Part shown: one piece after another, positions 34,352-41,697 of the stretch
Numbering within the stretch: the first letter of the stretch is position 1
Layout: every line of letters begins with the position of its first letter
Assembly (NCBI GenBank): GCA_900541885.1
Contig: UQKW01000014.1
Coordinates: 1 to 54,842 of the forward strand
Reading direction: 5' to 3'
Source: an uncultured Collinsella sp.
Lineage (GTDB): Bacteria; Actinomycetota; Coriobacteriia; Coriobacteriales; Coriobacteriaceae
DNA: 54,842 bases
Notes under the pieces: model-generated
The model's input: the letters and a program-made list of their open reading frames with translations, nothing else
What the model was told of the DNA's origin: nothing
Databases searched by the model: none
Made by a program: the position numbers and the translations under genes

Positions 34352-37300
34352 CTACTTCTTAATGCCGCGTCCCAGGCGCTCAGCGACCGACGCCACGGCA
34401 CTCTCGTCGACCGAGCCGCAGCTCACGCAGCCATCGTGGGCACGCATCTGGCCAGTGACCTCGTCCATCGCGAGCGGCGCCACCTTCTCGAGCTTAAAGC
34501 CCTTGCCGGCGCGCATGTTTTCCTTGGCCACGCTGATCATGAGCTTAATGCGGTTGAGCTGGTTGACCTCGGACGCACCGGGGTCGTAGTCCACCGCGAC
34601 GATGTTGCTCTCGGGATGCTGGCGGCGCAGCTCCTTGATCACGGCCTTACCCACCACGTGGTTGGGCAGGCACGCGAAGGGCTGCGTGCAGATAATGTTG
34701 GGCGCACCGTGGTCAATCAGGTCGAGCATCTCGGCCGTGAGCAGCCAGCCCTCGCCCATGTTGTTGCACACCGAAAGCACCGTGCGGGCCTTGTCAGCCA
34801 TGGTACCGATGCGCTCGGGTGCCTCAAAGCGGCGGGACTTTTCGAGCATCTCCTCCACCGGCGTACGCATCCAGTCCACGAGCTTGATGAGCGCCTGCAT
34901 GCCCGCACGCGTGGTAGCAGAGCTACCCAGCTCGTCCTTCTGCAGCTCGGCGTTGCTCATGGAGTACAGGAAGAAGTCGAGCAGGCCCGGTACCACGGCC
35001 TCGCAGCCCTCGCGCTCAATGACATCGACCACGTGGTTGTTGGCCGTGGGATGGAACTTGACCAGGATCTCGCCAACCACGCCCACGCGCGGCTTGGTAC
35101 CCTCGCCCACAAGCGGCATGGTGTCGAACGCGCGGATGGCCTCGCGGCACAACTTGGTGTAGTTGTGCCTGTTGAACTTAGGCGCCAGCTTGCGGGCGCG
35201 CGCCATGTACTCCTCGTAGAGTGCGTTGGCGGCACCGGGCGTGGCCTCGTACGGGCGGCAACGATAGAGCATCTGCATCATGACGTCACCAAAGAGCACT
35301 GCGTAGACTGCCTGCTTAAGCAGTGCCGGCGTAATCTTAAAGCCGGGGTTGTCCTCACCGAGCGCCACGGCCGAAAGCGAGATCACCGGGATCTCGGGGT
35401 GGCCGCTCTCGCGCAGGGCCTTGCGGATGAGTGCGATGTAGTTGGTGGCACGGCAGCCGCCGCCGGTCTGGCTGATAACCACGGCCGTCTTGGACAGGTC
35501 GTACCGACCGCTCTCGATGGCCTCCATAATCTGGCCCGTCACCAGGATCGACGGATAGCAAATGTCATTGTTCACGTAGCGCAAGCCAGCCTCGACGGCA
35601 TCGTGGTCGGTCGAGGGCAGCAGCTCCAAGTTGTAGCCGGCACCGCGGAACACCTCTTTGACCAGGTCAAAGTGAATCGGCGCCATCTGCGGGCACAGGA
35701 TGGTGTAGCCCTCCTCGCGCATCTGCTCGGTAAAGGGCACCTTGGGCCACGCGGTCGAAGCACTCTCACGCTGCGCCTCAAACGTGTACTTGCGGCTCGC
35801 GAACGCGGGGGCATCCGTGGAGGCCGCCACCGGCGCGGCATCGCCTTGCTCGTAGGCCTCGCCCGCGGCCGTGGCATCGGCCAGGCGCTCGGCCTCCTGG
35901 TCCTTGAGCGCTGCCATGAGCGAGCGGATGCGGATGCGCGCGGCACCCAGGTTAGACACCTCGTCGATCTTAAGCACGGTGTAGATCTTGCCGCTGGCTT
36001 CCAGAATCTCCTGCACCTGATCGGTGGTCAGAGCGTCCAGGCCGCAGCCGAAGGAATTGAGCTGGATCAGGTCCAGGTCGTTGCGCATCGTCACAAAACG
36101 GGCGACGGCGTACAGGCGGCTGTGGTACATCCACTGGTCGACGACGCGAATCGGACGCTCGGGCTTTACCAGATGCGCGAGCGAGTCCTCGGTAAAGACC
36201 GCAAAGCCAAAGCTCGAGATAAGTTCGGGCAGGGCGTGGTTGATCTCGGGGTCGTTATGGTAGGGGCGGCCGGCGAGCACGATGCCGTGACCGCCGTGGT
36301 CCTCGACCCACTTAAGAGCCTCCTCGCCCATAGTCTGGATGTCCTCGTGGAAACGCGCATCGGCCTCAAAGGCAGCGTTGACGGCGGCATCGACCTCGGA
36401 GCGCGTGATCTTGGGTCCACGCACGCGACCGCGACCGGCTTGCGCATCGGCCACGCGGTCGACGGCGAGTACCTGGTACAGACGGCGCTTGAGCTCGGTC
36501 TTATCGTGATACGGCACAAACGGATACAGGAACTCGATGTTCTGCTCGCGGATCTCGTCGATGTTGAGCGCCAGCGCCGTGGGATAGCTCATGACGATGG
36601 GACAGTTGTAACAGTTGCCAGCCGTCGGGTCCTCCTTGCGCTCCCAGCGCACGCACGGCATCCAAATGAAGTCGACATCGCGGTCGATAAGGTTCATCAC
36701 ATGGCCGTGGCTCATCTTTGCCGGGTAGCACACGCTCTCGGACGGCATGGACTCGATGCCCGCCTGGTAGGTCTTCTTGCTCGACTGGTCGGACAGCTGC
36801 ACGCTAAAGCCCAAGCGCGTAAAGAACGCGTGCCAGAAGGGGTAGTTCTCGTACATGTTGAGCGCGCGGGGGATGCCGACGGTACCGCGCGGGGCCTCGT
36901 CGGGGCTCAGCACCTCGCGGTTAAACAGCAGCTCGTTTTTCTTTTTGAAGAGGTTGGGGGCCTCGGTCTTCTGCTTTTTGTGGCCGGCGCCCTTCTCGCA
37001 GCGGTTCCCGGTAATGAAGCGCCTGCCGCCGCCAAAGTCGTTGACGGTGAGCTGGCAGTTGTTGGAGCAGCGACCGCAGCGGACATGCTTTTGCGTCACG
37101 GTAAGGTGCGCGATGTCCTCAGCCGAAAGGATGGTCGAGGTGCCATCGGCACCGGCGCGATCGCGGGCGAGCAAGGCCGCACCGTAGGCGCCCATGCAGC
37201 CGGCGATGTCGGGACGCACGGCATGAACGCCGGTGAGCTGCTCAAACGCGCGCAGCGTGGCATCGGACATAAAGGTGCCGCCCTGGACGATCACCTGGCT

Positions 37301-39133
37301 GCCGATCTCCTTGGGGTCGCGCAGCTTAATGACCTTGAACAGGGCGTTCTTGATGACGGAATAGGACAGGCCGGCCGCGATGTCGCCCACCGTGGCGCCT
37401 TCCTTTTGCGCCTGCTTGACGCGCGAGTTCATAAAGACCGTGCAGCGGCTGCCCAGGTCGACCGGGGCCTTGGCATGGATGGCGACGTCGGCGAACGCGC
37501 GCACGTCCATGTTCATAGACACGGCGAAACTCTCGATAAAGCTGCCGCAGCCCGACGAGCAGGCCTCGTTGAGCATGATGTGCTCGATCACGCCGTCCTT
37601 CACGCGCAGGCACTTCATGTCCTGACCGCCGATGTCGAGGATGAACTCGACACCCGGCAGGAACGCCTTGGCGCCGCGCAGGTGCGCGACGGTTTCGATC
37701 TCGCCGGAATCGGCCTTGAGGGCCTCGATGAGCAGCGCCTCGCCGTAGCCCGTGGTGGTCACGTGGCCGATGGTGCAGCCGGCGGGGATGTGGTTGTAGA
37801 AATCGGCCATGATGACCTTGGCCGTGCCCAGGATGTCGCCGTTGTTATTGCCGTACCAGGTGTGCAACAGCTGGCCGTCCTCGCCCACGAGCGCGGCCTT
37901 CATGGTGGTAGAACCGGCGTCAATGCCAATGAACACGCGGCCGGTGTAGCCTTCGAGTTTGCCCTTGGGGACGACTTCCTGGTCGTGGCGGGTTTTGAAA
38001 TCGGCGAAGTCCTCGTCGGTGGCAAAGAGCGGATCCAGGCGCTCGACCTCGGCACCCTGCGTGTCACCCAGAGCATCGATAGCATCGATGAGCTGCGGGA
38101 ACGTGCTGAGCTTGTTGGACTCGTGCGCCATGGCGGCGCCGCTTGCCACAAACAGATGGGCGTTTTGGGGCACAATGCGGTGCTCCTCGTCCAGGTTGAG
38201 CGTGAGGTAGAAGCGGTGGCGCAGCTCGGAAAGATACTGCAGCGGGCCGCCCAGGAAGGCGACGTTGCCGCGGATGGGGCGGCCGCACGCCAGGCCCGAG
38301 ATAGTCTGGGTTACGACGGCTTGGAAGATGGAGGCCGCCACGTCCTCGGGGCGGGCGCCTTCGTTGAGCAGCGGCTGCACGTCGGTCTTGGCAAAGACGC
38401 CGCAGCGGCTGGCGATGGGATAGATGGTGGTGGCGTTGGCCGCGAGTTCGTTAAGGCCGCTAGCGTCGGTGTGCAGCAGAGTGGCCATCTGGTCGATGAA
38501 CGCGCCCGTGCCGCCGGCGCAGGTGCCGTTCATGCGCTGCTCGATGCCGTTGTCGAAGTAGATGATTTTGGCGTCCTCGCCGCCCAGCTCGATGGCAACA
38601 TCGGTGGCCGGGATGAGGGTCTCGACGGCACGCTTGCTGGCGATGACCTCCTGGACAAACTCCAGGTCGAGCCACTGGGACAGCAGCAGGCCGCCCGAGC
38701 CGGTAATGGCGCAGGTCATCTGGGCCGTCGGCAGCACGGTCGCAGCGCCCTCGAACAAGTCGCGGGCGCAAGCGCGGACGTCGGTGTGGTGACGCTGGTA
38801 CTTGGCGTAGACGATCTGGTTATCGTCGTTGAGCACGGCGAGCTTGACGGTGGTGGAGCCCACGTCAATGCCCAGGTGCAGGTTGCCGCGAGCGTTCTCG
38901 GGGTTGAAAATTGCGCCTTCGGGGGCGTGGGCGGCGGCTACGGGCTCAGCGGCAGTGACGGGCTCGCTAGCGACGGACGTCTCCCCTGCCGCATTCTTGG
39001 CCTCGGCAACCGCCTCGGCAACTTTCTCGGCAGCCGCGGTCGCGGCCTTCTGCGCGGCGTCCACCACGGCGGGCGCGGCCTCGCGTGCGGCAGCGACCAT
39101 GCGGTCCTTGATGCCCTCGACGAGTTTGCTCAT
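34352..39133 (-). CDS. Giant acyl-CoA dehydratase activase-related protein (two activase domains, Fe-S domain, HgdB-like C-terminus)
   Basis: 1,593 residues. An alanine-rich N-terminus (1-80) is followed by a BadF/HgdC-type ATPase domain (GIDVGSTT at 88-95; cysteines near 205 and 244), a second ATPase domain (GIDAGSTT near 403; GGQDMKCL near 502; cysteines near 525, 529 and 564), a cysteine cluster RCGRCSNNC near 685, a DUF2229 segment (TVGIPRALNMYENYPFWHAF near 751) and a long HgdB-like part. In 2-hydroxyacyl-CoA dehydratases the activase dimer uses ATP to inject an electron through a 4Fe-4S cluster. Here both activases and an Fe-S partner are on one chain. Large proteins of this type occur in many anaerobes, and their substrate is not established. 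The TetR gene lies just upstream on the same strand. Confidence 0.88.
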   Translation of the reverse strand: MSKLVEGIKDRMVAAAREAAPAVVDAAQKAATAAAEKVAEAVAEAKNAAGETSVASEPVTAAEPVAAAHAPEGAIFNPENARGNLHLGIDVGSTTVKLAVLNDDNQIVYAKYQRHHTDVRACARDLFEGAATVLPTAQMTCAITGSGGLLLSQWLDLEFVQEVIASKRAVETLIPATDVAIELGGEDAKIIYFDNGIEQRMNGTCAGGTGAFIDQMATLLHTDASGLNELAANATTIYPIASRCGVFAKTDVQPLLNEGARPEDVAASIFQAVVTQTISGLACGRPIRGNVAFLGGPLQYLSELRHRFYLTLNLDEEHRIVPQNAHLFVASGAAMAHESNKLSTFPQLIDAIDALGDTQGAEVERLDPLFATDEDFADFKTRHDQEVVPKGKLEGYTGRVFIGIDAGSTTMKAALVGEDGQLLHTWYGNNNGDILGTAKVIMADFYNHIPAGCTIGHVTTTGYGEALLIEALKADSGEIETVAHLRGAKAFLPGVEFILDIGGQDMKCLRVKDGVIEHIMLNEACSSGCGSFIESFAVSMNMDVRAFADVAIHAKAPVDLGSRCTVFMNSRVKQAQKEGATVGDIAAGLSYSVIKNALFKVIKLRDPKEIGSQVIVQGGTFMSDATLRAFEQLTGVHAVRPDIAGCMGAYGAALLARDRAGADGTSTILSAEDIAHLTVTQKHVRCGRCSNNCQLTVNDFGGGRRFITGNRCEKGAGHKKQKTEAPNLFKKKNELLFNREVLSPDEAPRGTVGIPRALNMYENYPFWHAFFTRLGFSVQLSDQSSKKTYQAGIESMPSESVCYPAKMSHGHVMNLIDRDVDFIWMPCVRWERKEDPTAGNCYNCPIVMSYPTALALNIDEIREQNIEFLYPFVPYHDKTELKRRLYQVLAVDRVADAQAGRGRVRGPKITRSEVDAAVNAAFEADARFHEDIQTMGEEALKWVEDHGGHGIVLAGRPYHNDPEINHALPELISSFGFAVFTEDSLAHLVKPERPIRVVDQWMYHSRLYAVARFVTMRNDLDLIQLNSFGCGLDALTTDQVQEILEASGKIYTVLKIDEVSNLGAARIRIRSLMAALKDQEAERLADATAAGEAYEQGDAAPVAASTDAPAFASRKYTFEAQRESASTAWPKVPFTEQMREEGYTILCPQMAPIHFDLVKEVFRGAGYNLELLPSTDHDAVEAGLRYVNNDICYPSILVTGQIMEAIESGRYDLSKTAVVISQTGGGCRATNYIALIRKALRESGHPEIPVISLSAVALGEDNPGFKITPALLKQAVYAVLFGDVMMQMLYRCRPYEATPGAANALYEEYMARARKLAPKFNRHNYTKLCREAIRAFDTMPLVGEGTKPRVGVVGEILVKFHPTANNHVVDVIEREGCEAVVPGLLDFFLYSMSNAELQKDELGSSATTRAGMQALIKLVDWMRTPVEEMLEKSRRFEAPERIGTMADKARTVLSVCNNMGEGWLLTAEMLDLIDHGAPNIICTQPFACLPNHVVGKAVIKELRRQHPESNIVAVDYDPGASEVNQLNRIKLMISVAKENMRAGKGFKLEKVAPLAMDEVTGQMRAHDGCVSCGSVDESAVASVAERLGRGIKK

Positions 39134-39145
39134 CTGTCTCTCCTC

Positions 39146-39856
39146 TTAGTTGTTGGACTCGACGGTTGCGACGGTGTCGGCCGCATCCTCGAGCTGCAGG
39201 TTCAATAGCTTCAAGCCGTATTCCGGCACGTTGATATCGATGGGTTGGCCATATAAGTCGCCGGGACGCACAAAAGCGATAACCGTCATAATACGCGCCA
39301 TGGCCTCGGGCGATTCGGTGAGCCCACGCTCAAACCAGCGCTGAATCATGCCGACCTCGGCACTCACGACGTAGGTGACGTAGTAGTCAAAGAACGTGCC
39401 CAGCGCCAGGCCCAAAATACCCGTCTGCGCACGCGGCACCACAGCCTCACGCGCGGTGTCGATGATCCGCTTAATGAAGGCCTGGTCGCCGCCCGGACCC
39501 AGCAGCGCACCGATTAAGTCGCGGTTGGCCGCAAGGTAGCGCAGCAACTCAACCGAACCAGGCGCCGGCTCGAGCTCATCGATGTTGTGATAGAGATCGG
39601 GCAGCTGAGCTGCGGTGATGAGCTCAATGCGCTCACGGATCTCGGCCAGTAAGCCGTCCTCGATTTGATTGATAAAGTCGGGGATATCACGGTAGTGCGA
39701 ATAGAACGTGCGGCGCGTAAGACCGGCACGCTCGGTGAGCGACGCGACGTTAATGCGCGAAAGGTCGCCGCTCTCCGCAAGTTCGCTGGCAAGCGCCTGG
39801 CGAAGGGCGCGCTGCGAGCGAAGGGACCGGCGATCGCATTTCTCGAGCTGGGACAA
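39146..39856 (-). CDS. TetR/AcrR family regulator upstream of the giant activase gene
   Basis: A 236-residue regulator. The N-terminal helix-turn-helix is seen in SRINVASLTERAGLTRRTFYSHY (about 33-55), and the rest is an all-helical ligand domain. The start is TTG at 39856 behind a strong GGAGG; no ATG fits. It ends 12 bp before the activase gene, so the two form an operon and this protein probably controls it, perhaps together with itself. I did not find a clear dyad operator in the short upstream region. The ligand is unknown. Confidence 0.85.
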   Translation of the reverse strand: MSQLEKCDRRSLRSQRALRQALASELAESGDLSRINVASLTERAGLTRRTFYSHYRDIPDFINQIEDGLLAEIRERIELITAAQLPDLYHNIDELEPAPGSVELLRYLAANRDLIGALLGPGGDQAFIKRIIDTAREAVVPRAQTGILGLALGTFFDYYVTYVVSAEVGMIQRWFERGLTESPEAMARIMTVIAFVRPGDLYGQPIDINVPEYGLKLLNLQLEDAADTVATVESNN

Positions 39857-39946
39857 ACGTCCTCCTTGTTACTCAGCCTGTGCGCTATTGCACAGTGCGA
39901 GTATTATTGCACACCGTGTGCATCAACACGTAAAGGCAATATTTGG

Positions 39947-39978
39947 AATGTGACAAATGGCAGTCCCTTTGTCGCATT
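39947..39978. repeat. Palindromic GTGACAAA repeat, copy 1
   Basis: AATGTGACAAATGG, loop CAGT, CCCTTTGTCGCATT. A sister copy is at 40698-40727. It lies upstream of the TetR gene. Confidence 0.55.
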
Positions 39979-40033
39979 CAGCGACCGCCTAGGTTGTGCC
40001 AGTTGTGCCTGGCTTTTGGAGCGGCATTGCCGA

Positions 40034-40062
40034 TTGTTCAAAATGTCATTCGTGGGTAGAAT
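40034..40062 (+). promoter_or_regulatory. Promoter of a candidate antisense RNA
   Basis: TTGTTC (40034-40039) and TAGAAT (40057-40062) on the plus strand are exactly 17 bp apart. Transcription would start near 40069 and run into the hairpin at 40117-40151, towards the small peptide gene on the opposite strand. Confidence 0.6.
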
Positions 40063-40068
40063 AGTGTC

Positions 40069-40155
40069 GACGGCAGCCCAAGTTCTGGAAAGCTGGGCAG
40101 CGCCGTTGCTTGGATTAAGGGGTCAACGCCTTAGCGGCGGCGACCCCTTTTACGT
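40069..40155 (+). ncRNA. Candidate antisense RNA (antitoxin of a type I pair)
   Basis: A transcript of about 87 nt is predicted from the promoter at 40034-40062 to the T residues after the hairpin at 40117-40151. It would fold into a 5' hairpin (GCCCA near 40076 with TGGGC near 40094) and a terminator hairpin. The terminator half overlaps the last 25 bases of the 41-codon peptide gene on the other strand. This arrangement, a short convergent RNA sharing the 3' end of a small hydrophobic peptide mRNA, is that of Fst-, TxpA- and BsrG-type systems. The transcript has not been observed; this is a prediction. Confidence 0.5.
40117..40151 (+). terminator. Terminator hairpin shared by the antisense RNA and the peptide gene
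   Basis: AAGGGGTC (40117-40124) pairs with GACCCCTT (40142-40149), and the inner CGCC pairs with GGCG; TTTT follows on the plus strand. The hairpin contains the stop codon of the minus-strand peptide gene (40131-40133). Confidence 0.7.
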
Positions 40156-40256
40156 TGCTTCGAACGTTGCTTGAGTGCCTCGGAAAGCCCGACGAGCGCC
40201 GTGGAGAACGAGACCAAAGCGGTCAGAAGTCTCACGAAATCAATCAGATCGGTCAT
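40131..40256 (-). CDS. Small membrane peptide, candidate type I toxin
   Basis: A 41-residue peptide. It begins MTDLIDFVRLLTALVSF, continues as one hydrophobic helix to about residue 28 (TALVGLSEAL) and ends in a strongly basic tail (KQRSKQRKRGRRR). One short helix with a charged tail is the typical build of type I toxins. The ribosome site GGAGGTGAT is a nine-base perfect match to the 3' end of 16S rRNA, placed four bases before the ATG. In the mRNA this site can be hidden by a leader hairpin (40257-40291). The gene was too short for routine calling. It has no recognisable homologue that I can name; function is inferred from build and context. Confidence 0.65.
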   Translation of the reverse strand: MTDLIDFVRLLTALVSFSTALVGLSEALKQRSKQRKRGRRR

Positions 40257-40291
40257 GGGCATCACCTCCCATCAGATGGAGGGCGTTGCCC
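40257..40291 (-). promoter_or_regulatory. Leader hairpin hiding the peptide gene's ribosome binding site
   Basis: In the minus-strand mRNA CCTCC (40282-40278) pairs with GGAGG of the ribosome site (40269-40265) around an 8-nt loop, and GGGC (40291-40288) pairs with GCCC (40260-40257) just before the ATG. This would block translation of the full-length transcript. Confidence 0.5.
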
Positions 40292-40320
40292 GGCACATGG
40301 AACTGCCGCCAACAGTATCA

Positions 40321-40363
40321 ATTCTATCAAAGCGCAGTTAGATATGCGAATGTTTGTTCGCAT
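40321..40363 (-). promoter_or_regulatory. Promoter of the peptide gene with an overlapping LexA-like dyad
   Basis: Minus strand: TTCGCA (40350-40345), 18 bp, TAGAAT (40326-40321) with TG two bases upstream as an extended -10. The -35 region is covered by CGAACAAACATTCG (40360-40347), which matches the Gram-positive LexA consensus CGAAC-N4-GTTCG at all but one fixed position. The dyad extends to ATGCGAA...TTCGCAT over 40344-40363. Transcription would start near 40314. Confidence 0.5.
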
Positions 40364-40378
40364 TTCAGAAGATCGGAA

Positions 40379-40419
40379 CTCGGGTATGGCGAAGGAACAG
40401 TTCCTTTGCCATACCCGAG
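40379..40419. repeat. 41-bp near-perfect palindrome
   Basis: CTCGGGTATGGCGAAGGAAC pairs with the following segment ending GCCATACCCGAG, with one mismatch. It lies just upstream of the peptide gene's promoter and may insulate it. Confidence 0.7.
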
Positions 40420-40445
40420 CTTGTCGCCGAACTGCTACCTACATT

Positions 40446-40644
40446 TTTCGAGTTATTCGGCCACGCTGCTGGTTCTGCATAAATGCACCACCGGGATTAT
40501 CTGAGAGTTTTTGTCCTTATTTGAGCGCATACATGCCCATTTGCGCACTTACGTCACCGAATCAAACACCGTTAGAGGTATGAATGTTCCTGCGAGGGCA
40601 TCTTTAGCCATTTAACGACCTCCGACAGGCCGAATAACTCGAAA
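40446..40644. repeat. 199-bp element bounded by 17-bp perfect inverted repeats
   Basis: TTTCGAGTTATTCGGCC at 40446-40462 and GGCCGAATAACTCGAAA at 40628-40644. The interior carries a 20-codon minus-strand frame (40549-40611, MAKDALAGTFIPLTVFDSVT) that has GGAGGT nine bases upstream, and otherwise nothing recognisable. The layout is that of a small non-autonomous mobile element, though no target duplication is obvious. Confidence 0.5.
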
Positions 40645-40697
40645 TTTGTTGGTGGCGAAAGCGTAACAGTCCTATACGCCAAAAGCCGGCATCTCCC

Positions 40698-40727
40698 ATG
40701 TGACAAAGGGACTATCCCTTTGCCACA
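40698..40727. repeat. Palindromic GTGACAAA repeat, copy 2
   Basis: ATGTGACAAAGGG, short loop, CCCTTTGCCACAT, related to 39947-39978. It directly follows the stop codon of the HAD gene (40728) and may act as its terminator. Confidence 0.6.
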
Positions 40728-41585
40728 TTATTCGATGACGGTGCGGGGGTTTTGCTTGCGCATGGTGGCGAGCATATGCTTGGGAACGGCGTGGACCATG
40801 CAACTGCCGATGGTCACGCTCGCGGCGGCCTTGGCCGCGTCACTGCCGTTTTTGGTCGCGTAGCTGTGGCGGAAGCGTTTGAGCATGGCAATGTCGTTGC
40901 CGCCGTCGCCGTAGACCGCGACCTCGTCCTCGGCAATACCGTAGTAGCCCGCCAGCCACGCCACGCTCTCGCCCTTGTTGCACGCCACGTCCGTGATCTC
41001 GAACATCACCGGATCGAACGGCGCGTTGACCACGCGGTCCGATCGCTCAGCCAAATATGCCTTAAGGTCGCGCTCCAGCTCGGGCGAGGTCACGCGGCAG
41101 TTGATTTTGCACACGTCATGACGCAGGATGTCACCGATCGACTGGTCGAAATACTGTTCCTCGTGATACCCGCCACGTGCACGCATGCCGCGCATCACGA
41201 TGCGCTTGATAGGACTGTCCTTTTTAAAGCCCGCCTGGTGCATCTCGAACGAACCGCTCGAGAACATGCCGTCGGGCGTGGAGCAGTCGAAGCAAATGTC
41301 CGGGAACGCTTTGAGCAGCTCCTCGGTAACCTGCGGGTCGATGGTCCAGGTCTTGAGCACCTCACCATGGCTGTCGCGCACGATGGATCCGTTGGAGCAG
41401 CAGGCGTCGAGTGCCAGACCTGTGAAGCCATGCTCGCCGATCGGCAGCGTCGAGCGTCCGGTCGCGGGAACCACATGCAGCCCGGCTTCGGTCAGCTCGC
41501 GAATGGCGCGGCGGATGGTTCCGTCGGCCTCGTGTAGGGCATTCAGCAGCGTTCCGTCTAAGTCACTCGCAAACATCTTGATCAT
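40728..41585 (-). CDS. HAD-superfamily phosphatase, Cof type
   Basis: About 285 residues. Motif I is ASDLDGTLLN at the N-terminus, and motif IV is VYGDGGNDIAML near 220, with a C2-type cap domain in between, as in Cof/YidA sugar- and nucleotide-phosphate phosphatases. The actual substrate is unknown. I chose the ATG at 41585 because the ribosome site GGAGAGG is one base from the ATG at 41591 and seven bases from 41585. That site lies inside a 19-bp hairpin, described separately. Confidence 0.9.
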   Translation of the reverse strand: MIKMFASDLDGTLLNALHEADGTIRRAIRELTEAGLHVVPATGRSTLPIGEHGFTGLALDACCSNGSIVRDSHGEVLKTWTIDPQVTEELLKAFPDICFDCSTPDGMFSSGSFEMHQAGFKKDSPIKRIVMRGMRARGGYHEEQYFDQSIGDILRHDVCKINCRVTSPELERDLKAYLAERSDRVVNAPFDPVMFEITDVACNKGESVAWLAGYYGIAEDEVAVYGDGGNDIAMLKRFRHSYATKNGSDAAKAAASVTIGSCMVHAVPKHMLATMRKQNPRTVIE

Positions 41586-41587
41586 GT

Positions 41588-41637
41588 GCATGCCTCTCCT
41601 TCGTCTGCACGATATTGTAGACGAAGGAGAGGCATGC
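41588..41637 (-). promoter_or_regulatory. 19-bp hairpin covering the ribosome site of the HAD gene
   Basis: GCATGCCTCTCCTTCGTCT (41588-41606) and its exact complement (41619-41637) enclose a 12-nt loop. The 3' arm on the minus-strand mRNA contains GGAGAGG and the first ATG of the HAD gene. It can act as a translational lock on read-through RNA from the upstream MFS gene, or as its terminator. Confidence 0.75.
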
Positions 41638-41697
41638 TCTCGTATGGGTGCCCCACACCGCAGCGATTGCTCCCGTTAAACCGCAGCGCCGCTCACG

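Noticed and set aside
34436..39208. 1,590-codon plus-strand frame opposite the giant activase gene
   Set aside because: A coding shadow of the same kind. It has no domain, and the minus-strand product has clear motifs throughout.
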